Of a stretch of DNA of 61,476 nt, positions 17,317 through 25,179 are shown piece by piece. The notes beneath the pieces were generated by a model. It searched no databases. It had not been told where the DNA came from and saw only the letters and a program-made list of their open reading frames with translations. This stretch comes from Arthrobacter sp. MAHUQ-56 (GTDB lineage: Bacteria; Actinomycetota; Actinomycetes; Actinomycetales; Micrococcaceae). Every line of letters starts with the position of its first letter. Positions within the stretch are counted from its first letter, which is position 1. Made by a program: the position numbers and the translations under genes. Where the stretch lies: positions 1 through 61,476 of the forward strand of contig NZ_JAIFZQ010000019.1 in NCBI RefSeq assembly GCF_019710585.1, given 5' to 3'.

Positions 17317-19068
17317 TTGCCCACTTTTGCCATCGGCGACCATGACTTCCTCCTGGACGGCGAACCGTTCCGGATCCTCTCCGGCGCCATCCACTACTTT
17401 CGCGTCCACCCCGACCTGTGGGCTGACAGGATTCACAAAGCGCGGCTCATGGGTCTCAACACCATCGAGACGTATGTCCCCTGGAATGAGCACTCACCAA
17501 CCGCGGGGGAGTTCATCACTCACGGTGGCCTGGACCTCGGCCGGTTCCTTGATCTTGTAGCAGCAGAGGGGATGCGCGCCATCGTCCGGCCCGGCCCCTA
17601 CATCTGCGCCGAGTGGGACAACGGCGGACTTCCCGCCTGGCTCTTCGCGGACCCCACGATTGGTGTCCGCAGCAGCGAACCTGGCTACCTGGCCGCCGTC
17701 GACCACTTCATGGAGCAAGTCCTACCCACCGTGGTGGATCGCCAGATCAGCCGAGGCGGCCCGGTCATCCTCTTCCAGATCGAAAACGAGTACGGCGCCT
17801 ACGGCTCGGACAAGGCCTACCTGCAGCACCTGGTGGATACGGCAAAGCGCGCCGGGATAGATGTCCCGCTGTTCACCTGCGATCAGCCCTTCGGCACCAT
17901 GATCGAAGACGGCTCCCTGCCCGGGCTGCACAAAACTGCGACCTTTGGCTCACGTGCCGACGAGCGGCTCGCATTCCTGCGGGAACGTCAGCCGGACGGC
18001 CCGCTCATGTGCGCCGAGTTCTGGAACGGATGGTTCGACAACTGGGGCACACAGCACCACACGACGGATGCTGCCGCCTCGGCGGCGGAACTGGACGCCT
18101 TGCTGACGGCGGGGGCCTCTGTGAACATCTACATGTTCCACGGCGGCACGAACTTCGGCTTCACCAACGGTGCCAATGACAAAGGCATTTACGAACCCAC
18201 CATCACCTCCTACGATTACGACGCGCCGCTCACCGAAGACGGGCACCCAACCGACAAATATTTCGCTTTCCGGGACGTCATTGCCAAACACGTCGAAATA
18301 CCGGACAGTGTGCCGCTAAGGCGCCCGGTTGCCGCTGATGCGGCGCTATCCATGACCGCATCTGTGCCGCTGCTCAAGGTCGTCGACGATCTGGGGAAAG
18401 CAATGCAGACCTCGGGACCGGTACCGACGGTCGAACGCACCGGTCAGTACCGTGGTTTCTACCTTTACGAAGCATCAGTGGCATCCGGTGGAGTGCTGAC
18501 CTTTGAGGAGATCCGTGACCGCGCACAATTCTTCCTGGACGGTACACCGATCGGAGTGCTTAGCCGTGAACTCGGCGAACGGAGCATCACCATTCCGGGA
18601 GAGGGCCGGTTGGCGGTGCTGCTGGAGGACCAAGGCCGCGTGAACTACGGGCAGCGAATCGGCGAGGTCAAGGGTTTGATCGGGCCAGCCAAACTCAACG
18701 GCCGGGAGATCCACGGCTGGAGAGTGCGAAGCGTGGACTTTGATCGTCTGGCTGTCCTCGGTGCCGAAGCAACGCCACTCGATCCCGATGCTGGGGTAGG
18801 TGGGCCGTCCATTTGCTTTGCCCAGTTCAGGCTTGATCATCCCGGTGACCGGTACCTACGACTGGATGGCTGGACCAAGGGCTCCGTCTTTATCAACGGA
18901 TTCAATCTTGGTCGGTACTGGAGTCGGGGGCCTCAACGCACCCTCTACATTCCCGGTCCGGCCCTGCAGGAAGGCATTAACGAGCTTGCCATCGTTGAAC
19001 TTCACGGGAGCACCAGTACCGTTGTCCAATTCACGTCTGCACCCGATCTCGGCCCTGCCGAGAAATAG
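17317..19068 (+). CDS. GH35 beta-galactosidase
   Basis: A 583-aa cytosolic glycosidase of family GH35, which removes terminal beta-galactose. The TIM barrel (about 1-320) shows RILSGAIHYFRVHPDLWADR, NTIETYVPWNEHSP and RPGPYICAEWDNGG. The acid/base is E158 in QIENEYGAYG and the nucleophile E234 in CAEFWNGWFDNWG; YMFHGGTNFG is also typical. C-terminal jelly-roll domains end with GWTKGSVFINGFNLGRYW. The start is TTG 17317 with AGGAA 6 bp upstream; no better start lies nearby. It follows the YesL-like gene by 9 bp, so it is part of the importer operon and probably trims imported galacto-oligosaccharides. galE downstream fits galactose use. Confidence 0.9.
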   Translation: MPTFAIGDHDFLLDGEPFRILSGAIHYFRVHPDLWADRIHKARLMGLNTIETYVPWNEHSPTAGEFITHGGLDLGRFLDLVAAEGMRAIVRPGPYICAEWDNGGLPAWLFADPTIGVRSSEPGYLAAVDHFMEQVLPTVVDRQISRGGPVILFQIENEYGAYGSDKAYLQHLVDTAKRAGIDVPLFTCDQPFGTMIEDGSLPGLHKTATFGSRADERLAFLRERQPDGPLMCAEFWNGWFDNWGTQHHTTDAAASAAELDALLTAGASVNIYMFHGGTNFGFTNGANDKGIYEPTITSYDYDAPLTEDGHPTDKYFAFRDVIAKHVEIPDSVPLRRPVAADAALSMTASVPLLKVVDDLGKAMQTSGPVPTVERTGQYRGFYLYEASVASGGVLTFEEIRDRAQFFLDGTPIGVLSRELGERSITIPGEGRLAVLLEDQGRVNYGQRIGEVKGLIGPAKLNGREIHGWRVRSVDFDRLAVLGAEATPLDPDAGVGGPSICFAQFRLDHPGDRYLRLDGWTKGSVFINGFNLGRYWSRGPQRTLYIPGPALQEGINELAIVELHGSTSTVVQFTSAPDLGPAEK

Positions 19069-19100
19069 AGTCCCACCCAGCGCATCAAGAAGGAGCGATC

Positions 19101-19304
19101 ATGACCCCCCTAAACCATATTGAATTCCATGTCGCCGCCCCTCAAGCAGTCGAGGAAGAGCTTGACTCGGCAGTTGCCGTTCTGCAGCCGGCCGCCGTGG
19201 ATGAACGTCACGGAGTCCTTGTTACCCGGCACTCGCCTACGCACTATTCAGTAGCGATATCCGCGGCCGTACCCTTTGGCACCATCATGGAACAGAGCTA
19301 CTGA
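19101..19304 (+). CDS. Small hypothetical protein
   Basis: A 67-aa acidic protein of unknown function, with no signal peptide or membrane helix. A strong Shine-Dalgarno (AAGGAG) lies 6 bp before ATG 19101, and it is spaced 32 bp from the GH35 gene and 46 bp from galE, so it looks like a real operon member. Sequence such as LNHIEFHVAAPQAVEEEL shows no motif I recognise. Confidence 0.5.
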   Translation: MTPLNHIEFHVAAPQAVEEELDSAVAVLQPAAVDERHGVLVTRHSPTHYSVAISAAVPFGTIMEQSY

Positions 19305-19350
19305 ACATGTCCACGCGTTGTAGCGCCCGGCTGGATTGAGGGCGACAAAA

Positions 19351-20364
19351 GTGAGAATTCTGGTTACGGGGGGCACTGGCTACATCGGTTCCCACACTGT
19401 TCTTTCCCTGCAGGAAGCTGGCCACGACGTGGTCGTCATCGACAACCTGGTCAATTCCAGCGACGAATCGCTTCGCCGCGTGGCCGAACTCTCCGGCAAG
19501 ACTGCGGAGTTCCACAACGTTGACCTGGTGGACGAGGCCGCCCTCGAAAACGTCATTACCGGCAGCGATATTGAAGCCGTCATTCACTTCGCGGGACTCA
19601 AGGCCGTCGGGGAGTCAGTGCAGGAGCCGCTGAAGTACTACTACAACAACCTGGTGGGAACGCTGAACCTGGTCCGCGTCATGGACAGGCACGATGTCCG
19701 GTCCATCGTCTTCAGCTCGTCGGCTACCGTCTACGGGGAACACAACCCCATCCCGTACGTGGAAAGGATGGAGATCGGCGCGAACAACCCCTACGGGCGC
19801 ACCAAGGAACAGATCGAGGACATCCTCTCGGACCTGGGCGCCGCTGACTCCCGCTGGCACATAGCACTGCTGCGCTACTTCAACCCGGTGGGCGCGCACC
19901 CCTCGGGCCGCATCGGCGAAGACCCGCAGGGCATCCCGAACAACCTGGTCCCGTTCATCGCCCAGGTTGCCGTGGGCCGGCGCGAGAAGCTCATGGTGTT
20001 CGGCGGCGACTACGACACCCCCGACGGCACCTGCCAGCGCGACTACATCCACGTGGTGGACCTCGCAGAGGGGCACGTCGCGGCACTGAACCGTATTGCA
20101 GGCCGCACTGGTGTCTTCCGCTGGAACCTTGGCTCGGGAAAGGGCTCCTCGGTCCTGGAGGTCCTGCGGTCCTTCGAGAAGGCCGTGGGTAAGCCCATTC
20201 CTTACGAGATCACCGGCCGCCGCGCGGGAGACCTTCCTGCTTTCTGGGCCGATGCCACGTCTGCGCTGGAGGACCTGAGCTGGTCCCCCGCCAAGACCGT
20301 GGACCAGATGTGCGAGGACCACTGGCGCTGGCAGAAGAGCAACCCCCAAGGCTACCCCTCCTAA
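19351..20364 (+). CDS. galE: UDP-glucose 4-epimerase
   Basis: A 337-aa extended short-chain dehydrogenase that interconverts UDP-galactose and UDP-glucose in the Leloir pathway. The NAD motif GGTGYIGSH is at about 7-15. The catalytic Y-x-x-x-K is in NPYGRTKEQ with the upstream Ser in VFSSSATVYG; RYFNPVGAHPSGRIGEDP and the LVPFIAQVAVGRR block are GalE-specific. GTG 19351 is chosen because GAGGG lies 8 bp upstream and the length then matches the family; the frame is open to a TTG at 19336. Its place after a beta-galactosidase gene supports the assignment. Confidence 0.92.
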   Translation: MRILVTGGTGYIGSHTVLSLQEAGHDVVVIDNLVNSSDESLRRVAELSGKTAEFHNVDLVDEAALENVITGSDIEAVIHFAGLKAVGESVQEPLKYYYNNLVGTLNLVRVMDRHDVRSIVFSSSATVYGEHNPIPYVERMEIGANNPYGRTKEQIEDILSDLGAADSRWHIALLRYFNPVGAHPSGRIGEDPQGIPNNLVPFIAQVAVGRREKLMVFGGDYDTPDGTCQRDYIHVVDLAEGHVAALNRIAGRTGVFRWNLGSGKGSSVLEVLRSFEKAVGKPIPYEITGRRAGDLPAFWADATSALEDLSWSPAKTVDQMCEDHWRWQKSNPQGYPS

Positions 20365-20414
20365 TTTCGGAGCATCGGATCCGGGTGAGGGCACATCGGC
20401 CCGAGGGCTGACGC

Positions 20415-20700
20415 CTACGGGTTGAGTAATGCCGCCCCGCCGGCAGAGTTGCGATGCGGTCCCAGCCCTTGGCGGCGACGGCCTTTGCGGGGGAGATCCA
20501 GCGGCCGCCCACGCAGGTCACGTTGGGCAGCTTCAGGTGTCCGGGCCGTGGCCAGGCTGATACACCCCCCAGTGGGGCAGAACTGCACCGCCTGCGGGGC
20601 CAGCGGGAATAACTTCATGGCGTCCAAACCGGATTCGAGGACGACCACGACTTCGCCAACCGTGGCGACACCGGCATGCGCCTCGGTACGGGCGGGAATG
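20415..20700 (-). pseudogene. Relic of a KDPG aldolase-like gene (C-terminal part)
   Basis: Read leftwards, one frame gives GVATVGEVVVVLESGLDAMK, then KLFPLAPQ and VQFCPTGG, the Schiff-base-lysine and phosphate-loop blocks of 2-dehydro-3-deoxyphosphogluconate aldolase. A second frame continues with VTCVGGRWISPAKAVAAKGW, the family's C-terminal block. At least one frameshift separates them and the N-terminal third is missing. It lies against the end of galE, at the edge of a relic-rich stretch. Confidence 0.65.
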
Positions 20701-20837
20701 CCGCCGGGCCCGCCGCGGTGCCCACTAAACCTCTGAAATCGTCCTCTCCGGGCATAACCGCTCGCGACGCACCGGAGCCCGGATTGTTTTGTGTGGCATC
20801 TGTGTTGCTTGGCTGGCTGTTCTGGGACGATGGGGCC

Positions 20838-21218
20838 ATGGACGAAGCGACCCGGCATGAGATCCATCTGGGGACCACCGGGATGAACATCCACGATCTT
20901 GTGCGCGAATTCAATGCAAACCTGGGGACGACTGTCGTCCAGACGATGGCCGGCGTGAAGGACCGCACCTCCCCGTTCCGGTGGGCTAAGCCTGACGGCC
21001 CGGAACCCCGGCCGGACGTCGAGTTCCGCCTGAGGTTGGGTCATGGCGTGTCGAAGACCCTTCAGCTTGCCGAAGGCAGGCATGTAGCGTTGGCTTGGCT
21101 GACGGGGGCCAATCCCCGCCTGGACGAAGAACTTCCCGTCCTTTACATCCAGCAGTTGCGTTCCCGTGAAGTTTGGGGAGCGGCCGAAGCATTCGTGAAC
21201 GACACATACGCCACATAA
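20838..21218 (+). CDS. Putative antitoxin with MbcA/ParS (DUF2384)-like C-terminus
   Basis: A 126-aa protein. The C-terminal 45 residues (VALAWLTGANPRLDEELPVL, ending near EAFVNDTYAT) resemble the toxin-binding DUF2384 region of Xre/MbcA/ParS antitoxins, which pattern as W-L-x-x-x-N-x-x-L then a helical tail. The N-terminal half (LGTTGMNIHDLVREFNANLG) could be a helix-turn-helix. No toxin gene follows; an IS21 relic starts about 200 bp downstream, so the partner may have been lost. ATG 20838 is taken as start although the frame is open further upstream. A similar antitoxin fragment beside a RES toxin fragment lies at 22804-23245. Confidence 0.5.
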   Translation: MDEATRHEIHLGTTGMNIHDLVREFNANLGTTVVQTMAGVKDRTSPFRWAKPDGPEPRPDVEFRLRLGHGVSKTLQLAEGRHVALAWLTGANPRLDEELPVLYIQQLRSREVWGAAEAFVNDTYAT

Positions 21219-21413
21219 TCAAGGCGGCCAAGGATGCCGGTGCGCCTCCACGGGACCCAACCCTTGTCCCGGCAGCCGAAGAGATCGTGTTCGGGGAGGC
21301 GAAGGATCACTACCGCGGGTTTTCGGCCGGAAAGAACTCCGTCGCCGGTCCAATGCCCATCGGACAAGCCAGGCACTAGCGATTCCCGGGACGACACGGC
21401 AACCGCGGGTGAA

Positions 21414-22155
21414 ATGAGCGCGATCGACACGGAAACCAAACGCAAGCTCCGTGAGATGGGCGCCGTCCCGATGCTCGGAGCACTTGAGGCCCAGGACGAG
21501 ACGCTCGTGCTCGGCATGGCCTTCGAGGAACGGCTCCGCCTGATTGTCGACGAAGCCCACTCCGGCTTCAACCACGCCAAGGTCGAAGGACTGATTCGAC
21601 GGGCAGGATTACGCTACCCGGGCGCGGACCTGCGCCGGCTCGACCTCGTGGACGAGGACTGGACCGGAACCTGATCGCCCAGCTCGGCACGTGCTCGTTC
21701 ATCGAACGGCAGCAGAACGTCGTATTTCAAGGATTTACCGGGTCCGGGAAGTCCTACCTGGGATGCGCTCTGGCTAAGCAGGCCTGCCAGCACCGGATCC
21801 GGGCCCACTACGTCCGCATGCCCGACCTCGAGGAAGCCTGGGCGCTGGCAAAGGACAAGCCATTGGGCGTCACGAAGTTCCTGAAGAAATACGCGGCCTT
21901 CACCCTGCTGGTGATCGACGAATGGCTTCTCGACTACCCCGACGAGGGCATGCACAGCATGCTGCTGGAGCTACTCGAGCGCAGGTACGACACAGCTTCC
22001 ACCGTGTCGGCACCCAATACGCCAAGAAGGACTGGCACAAGCGACTCGGCTCCGGGGTCCACGCCGATGCGATCATGGACCGCATCGTGCACAACACCAT
22101 CTGGGTCGATACCGGCAACCACAACATGCGTGAACACGCCAGAGTGACGCAATAA
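21414..22155 (+). pseudogene. Frameshifted istB (IS21-family ATPase)
   Basis: Three successive frames together give a near-complete IstB helper ATPase. Frame 1 (21414-21660) has KRKLREMGAVPMLGALEAQ and MAFEERLRLIVDEA; frame 2 (about 21662-22010) has the Walker A FQGFTGSGKSYLGCALAKQA and the Walker B FTLLVIDEW; frame 3 (to 22155) has QYAKKDWHKRLGSGVHADAI and the end MREHARVTQ. The first break is at about 21658. The second is at about 22013, where restoring one T would give VFGTQYAKKDW. IstB assists the IstA transposase of IS21 elements; no intact istA is present, so the element is dead here. Confidence 0.85.
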
Positions 22156-22176
22156 GAAACCCCGGTGGGAGCCGGC

Positions 22177-22251
22177 GGCCCCCATAGCCACGGCCACTGG
22201 CCCCCACCGGCAATATCAATGGCCCCCAAAGGCAAGATCGACTGGCCTCCA
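22177..22251 (+). repeat. IS21-type terminal repeat array, 22-bp period
   Basis: GGCCCCCA occurs at 22177-22184, 22199-22206 and 22221-22228, with a variant GGCCTCCA at 22244-22251. Start-to-start distances are 22, 22 and 23 bp. IS21 elements carry multiple short repeats inside their ends that bind the transposase, so this is probably the right end of the istB-containing element. It abuts the truncated deacetylase gene. Confidence 0.6.
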
Positions 22252-22262
22252 ACCCTTCAAAT

Positions 22263-22788
22263 ACTCATGATGGAGCGGTCAAATTCCCGGACAGCATCCA
22301 ACTCCTCGCCGAAAACGACTTTCCTGCCAGTTTGTTCCTGACGAGCAACACGGTCCGGGACAACCCGGCCTTTTTCAAGGCCTTCATGGAACGAGGCAGC
22401 CGGATCGAAAACCACACCGTCAGCCATAACGTGAACATGACCACCCAGTGGGGCTACCAGCGGCAACTCGACGACATTATCGGGATGCAGGATTTCGCCG
22501 CACAACAATACGGTCGCAAACCCGCCCTGTTTAGGCCCCCTGGAGGCGCCTACTCCACGACCATGCGGCAAGCAGCCGCAGCCGCCGGACTCAAAGCAAT
22601 CATCACCTGGGAAGCCAAAGCCAATCCGGCCGCATGGACTACCAATACGGCAACACCCTACGGCCCGGCGACATCGTCCTGATGCACTTCCGAGCCGAAT
22701 CCCCCGCCGATTTCGCGCTTTCCGTGCAGCACAAGACGCCGCCGGCCTGCAAGTGGTGCTGCTGGAGGACTTCCCCGGCCTAACGTGA
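22263..22788 (+). pseudogene. Polysaccharide deacetylase (NodB-type) relic
   Basis: In-frame sequence from 22263 gives THDGAVKFPDSIQLLAEN, SRIENHTVSHNVNMTTQWGY and KPALFRPPGGAYSTTM: the first Asp motif (altered), the H-S-H metal motif and the R-P-P-G-G motif of CE4 deacetylases. A frameshift near 22625 ends this frame; another frame continues with MDYQYGNTLRPGDIVLMHFR and LQVVLLEDFPGLT to the stop at 22788. The N-terminus with the signal peptide is missing, exactly where the IS21-type end repeats lie, so the insertion truncated it. Confidence 0.8.
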
Positions 22789-22803
22789 TGCTCGACCGAG
22801 GCG

Positions 22804-23010
22804 ATGACCCGGCTCCGGCCTACCGACCACGTCGCGGCCTTGTTGGCCGAGCGCCACTCCCGACCGTGGCCCAGGCCTGGTTCCGGGGCCTGAACCCGAA
22901 GCTGGACGACGTCCCGCCGGACAGGCTGCTGCATCGCGAGGGCCATGTCGACAAGGCCGCACAATCCGTCCTTGCCGATGCCCGTGCCTTCACGGCCGCA
23001 GGATGGAGCA
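22804..23010 (+). pseudogene. Antitoxin relic (DUF2384-like C-terminus)
   Basis: One frame gives the start-like MTRLRPTDHVAALLAERHS; a second frame takes over with VAQAWFRGLNPKLDDVPPDR and HVDKAAQSVLADARAFTAAG, which fits the toxin-binding tail of MbcA/Xre-type antitoxins paired with RES toxins. A frameshift near 22860 breaks it. It runs straight into the RES relic, as in intact Xre-RES operons. Confidence 0.5.
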
Positions 23011-23245
23011 GAACGAACTGGCCATCATCCCGCCGGCCGGCACTGTATGGCGCATCGGGTTCCGCCCCGAACCGTGGGCGTGGAGCGGCTGGGAATGGAC
23101 AACCCACGGCCGGTTCCCCGGCTGCTGGGATGACTTGCACGGAAATTTCCGGACCGTGCATGCAGATCTGCGGATCGCGAGCCTTGCCAAACGTCGCGGT
23201 AATGGCTTCACAGCTCCGGGTTCTGGAGGTCTAAAGAGTCCCTGA
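23003..23245 (+). pseudogene. RES-domain toxin relic (N-terminal part)
   Basis: ATG 23003 overlaps the antitoxin relic. The 80-codon frame holds GTVWRIGFRPEPWAWSGWEW and TTHGRFPG, then WDDLHGNFRTVHA, the start of a RES domain (NAD-cleaving toxin family). The match is lost after about residue 53, and the segment beyond about 23200 belongs to an unrelated leftward gene relic. The toxin is therefore truncated and non-functional. Confidence 0.6.
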
Positions 23246-23480
23246 ACTTCGCATTGTCAGCAAGACCATTTTCCTGCCGGTCGACCGCTCCGAAACGCTG
23301 CTAAGCAGCTCGTCTCGTTATGCCGAGGATGCGCCCGACTTCTTTCCAAGTGGCCCCGGCTGCTCACTCGTCACAGGCCCTGGCCGCGATACGCGGATCC
23401 ACGGCCCCTCAGTGGTCGCTGAGTTCTGTCAGGGCGGCAAGGGTTTCGCTTTGGTTAGCGCCATGCGTCTAGTCCAGTTC
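23208..23480 (-). pseudogene. Small HTH protein relic with three in-frame stop codons
   Basis: Read leftwards in a single frame: ETLAALTELSDH, stop, GAVDPRIAARACDE, stop, AAGATWKEVGRILGITRRAA, stop, QRFGAVDRQ, ending at TGA (23210-23208). The block A-G-A-T-W-K-E-V-G-R-I-L-G-I-T-R is a typical actinobacterial helix-turn-helix. The stops are TGA, TGA and TAG without any frameshift, so decay here was by point mutation. No start codon survives. Confidence 0.6.
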
Positions 23481-23490
23481 ACACCAGACG

Positions 23491-23914
23491 ATACGAAGTG
23501 ACAGCGGGTTCTGCCTGTCCGGGCCGGCCATTGCGGCCGGGCGCTCCCGCCAGCGCCGGCTTCGGGGGTGTCCCGTTGGCTTTTGCTGGAGAGGGCGGCG
23601 CTGCCGGAACCTGGTACGCGGCGATAATGTCCTTTATCCCGGACGGGCAGGAGAACCGGTAATGAGATCGTCCCCGATTCGCCAGCTGCTGCCAAGGTGG
23701 ATCGCCCACTCCGCCAGATTGACGAGATCTCCTTATCGGGGTTCGAGTGGAACGAGTTGAAGTAGCTGCGGGAACTCCAGCCTGGACGTATTTGACGTTT
23801 CCACAGATAGGAGCCGCCTCTGTTATCAGAGCGGTCTCGCGCATCTGCTGCGTGAAGCGCTGAAGCCACCACAGTCGTGCATCTAATGCATGTTTTGGTT
23901 TCCCTCAGAAGCGT
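23491..23914. other. No recognisable gene
   Basis: Open frames exist on the minus strand (up to 147 codons) but their translations are rich in Arg/Ser/Pro and show no family-like blocks or ribosome-binding sites. I treat the stretch as decayed or non-coding DNA between the relic island and the aldo/keto reductase gene. Confidence 0.5.
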
Positions 23915-24871
23915 CTATTCGGTCCACGGCGTGGACGGATTCAGAGCATCGATTTCCGCATACTCAGCCTCGGAAGGATGCCATTCAGCGGCTTCAATGT
24001 TCGCGATGACCTGCTGCGGGTTGCTGGCACCAGCGATAACAGAGGCCACTGCAGGGTTGTGTGTTAGCCCGCCAAAAGCCACATTTAGAACCGAGAGGTC
24101 GCGAGGCCTTGCCCACGCGGAAAATTTCTCAACAACGTCGAGTGCTTCATTGGTGGCCAGCTCCGGTGTCGTGCTCAAGCGCGCCCCTAGAGGAATCTCC
24201 TTGCGAGATATTTTTCCGGTCAGTAGACCTTGTGCGAGCGGAAAGTACGGAAATATGCCAAGACCATAATGGACTGCTGTTGGGACAGTGTCTGTTTCGG
24301 CCCAGCGCTCGATCATGTTCCAGAGATATGAACCGGACACAAAGCCATTACCGCCCTGCAACCGTGCCAGGTGCTGTGATTCTGCAATCTGCCAACCACG
24401 GAAGGCGGTGTGTCCAAAGTATCGGATCTTCCCTTCCCGTACGAGGTCAGCCAATGTGGAAACAGTTTCTTCAAGGGGTGTTCCAGGGTCGAATCGGTGG
24501 TATTGGTAGAGGTCGATGTAGTCAGTTTTGAGTCTCCTCAGGCTGCCTTCGAGAGCTATTCGAATTGCCGAACGCCCTCCACGTGATCCGGATTGCGGGC
24601 CGGCATTGGCACGTAGCTTGTGGTGCCCGAACTTTGTACCGATAATCACCTGGTCGCGCTTGGATTCAAGCACCTCTCCAAGGAGTTCTTCCGATGCGCC
24701 TGGGATTGCCCCGTAGGATTCTGCGGTATCGATGAAGGTCACTCCGTGCTCGAGAGCAGTATGTACGACGGCCCGGGTCTCCTTAAGGTCGAGACGCCTT
24801 CCAAAGTTATTGCCCCCAAGTCCGACCTCCGAGACGACCAGTCCTGAATTCCCCACTCTTCTGTAACGCAT
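23915..24871 (-). CDS. Aldo/keto reductase family oxidoreductase
   Basis: A 318-aa NADPH-dependent TIM-barrel reductase of carbonyl groups. It opens with MRYRRVGNSGLVVSEVGLGG. The catalytic set is visible: D and Y in FIDTAESYG, K in VIIGTKFG, and H in DLYQYHRFDP. A C-terminal cofactor block SVIAGASNPQQVIANIEA supports the family. ATG 24871 is chosen because an ideal Shine-Dalgarno AGGAGGT lies 5 bp upstream; the frame stays open to 24964. It lies 308 bp downstream of the sugar isomerase-like gene in the same direction. In this island it may reduce a keto sugar or an aldehyde product. Confidence 0.88.
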   Translation of the reverse strand: MRYRRVGNSGLVVSEVGLGGNNFGRRLDLKETRAVVHTALEHGVTFIDTAESYGAIPGASEELLGEVLESKRDQVIIGTKFGHHKLRANAGPQSGSRGGRSAIRIALEGSLRRLKTDYIDLYQYHRFDPGTPLEETVSTLADLVREGKIRYFGHTAFRGWQIAESQHLARLQGGNGFVSGSYLWNMIERWAETDTVPTAVHYGLGIFPYFPLAQGLLTGKISRKEIPLGARLSTTPELATNEALDVVEKFSAWARPRDLSVLNVAFGGLTHNPAVASVIAGASNPQQVIANIEAAEWHPSEAEYAEIDALNPSTPWTE

Positions 24872-25124
24872 GCAGTACCTCCTATATTGATTAGATGCCT
24901 CTACCCGGGCGGTACGGCAATCATCTGCACGGAGGCCCGGAGGAATTCCGGCAACAAGATCCATGAGATTGAACTGTCGACCCCTGATATAGCCAAGCGA
25001 TTTCCTGACGTTGGCTCGTATACAACAGCCTGCATTTCAATATCGCAAGCGGCCAGGCCCGCCTTGGAAACGTGCTCATGGCCATAGCGGACAGGAAAGA
25101 GCGCACATGCGCTCCGTGGACCTG

Positions 25125-25162
25125 CGGGCGGTGGCTCAGTGGGTGAACTAGGCCACCGCCCG
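25125..25162 (-). terminator. Hairpin after the TIM-barrel isomerase gene
   Basis: Inverted repeat CGGGCGGTGGC (25125-25135) and GCCACCGCCCG (25152-25162), 17 bp beyond the stop of the leftward gene. No other feature is clear in 24872-25179; one minus-strand frame there (ending near 24895) lacks a start signal and is not called. Confidence 0.6.
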
Positions 25163-25179
25163 GCGATACCGGACGACGG

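Noticed and set aside
21173..21379. 67-codon ORF between the antitoxin-like gene and istB
   Set aside because: Could be the C-terminus of an IS21 istA (VPAAEEIVFGEAKDHYRGFS), but I cannot confirm the family, so no call is made.
24895..25060. Leftward frame with a protein-like tail (IEMQAVVYEPTSGNRLAISG)
   Set aside because: No start codon with a Shine-Dalgarno and no recognised family; the C-glycoside beta-subunit was considered but there is no adequate match.
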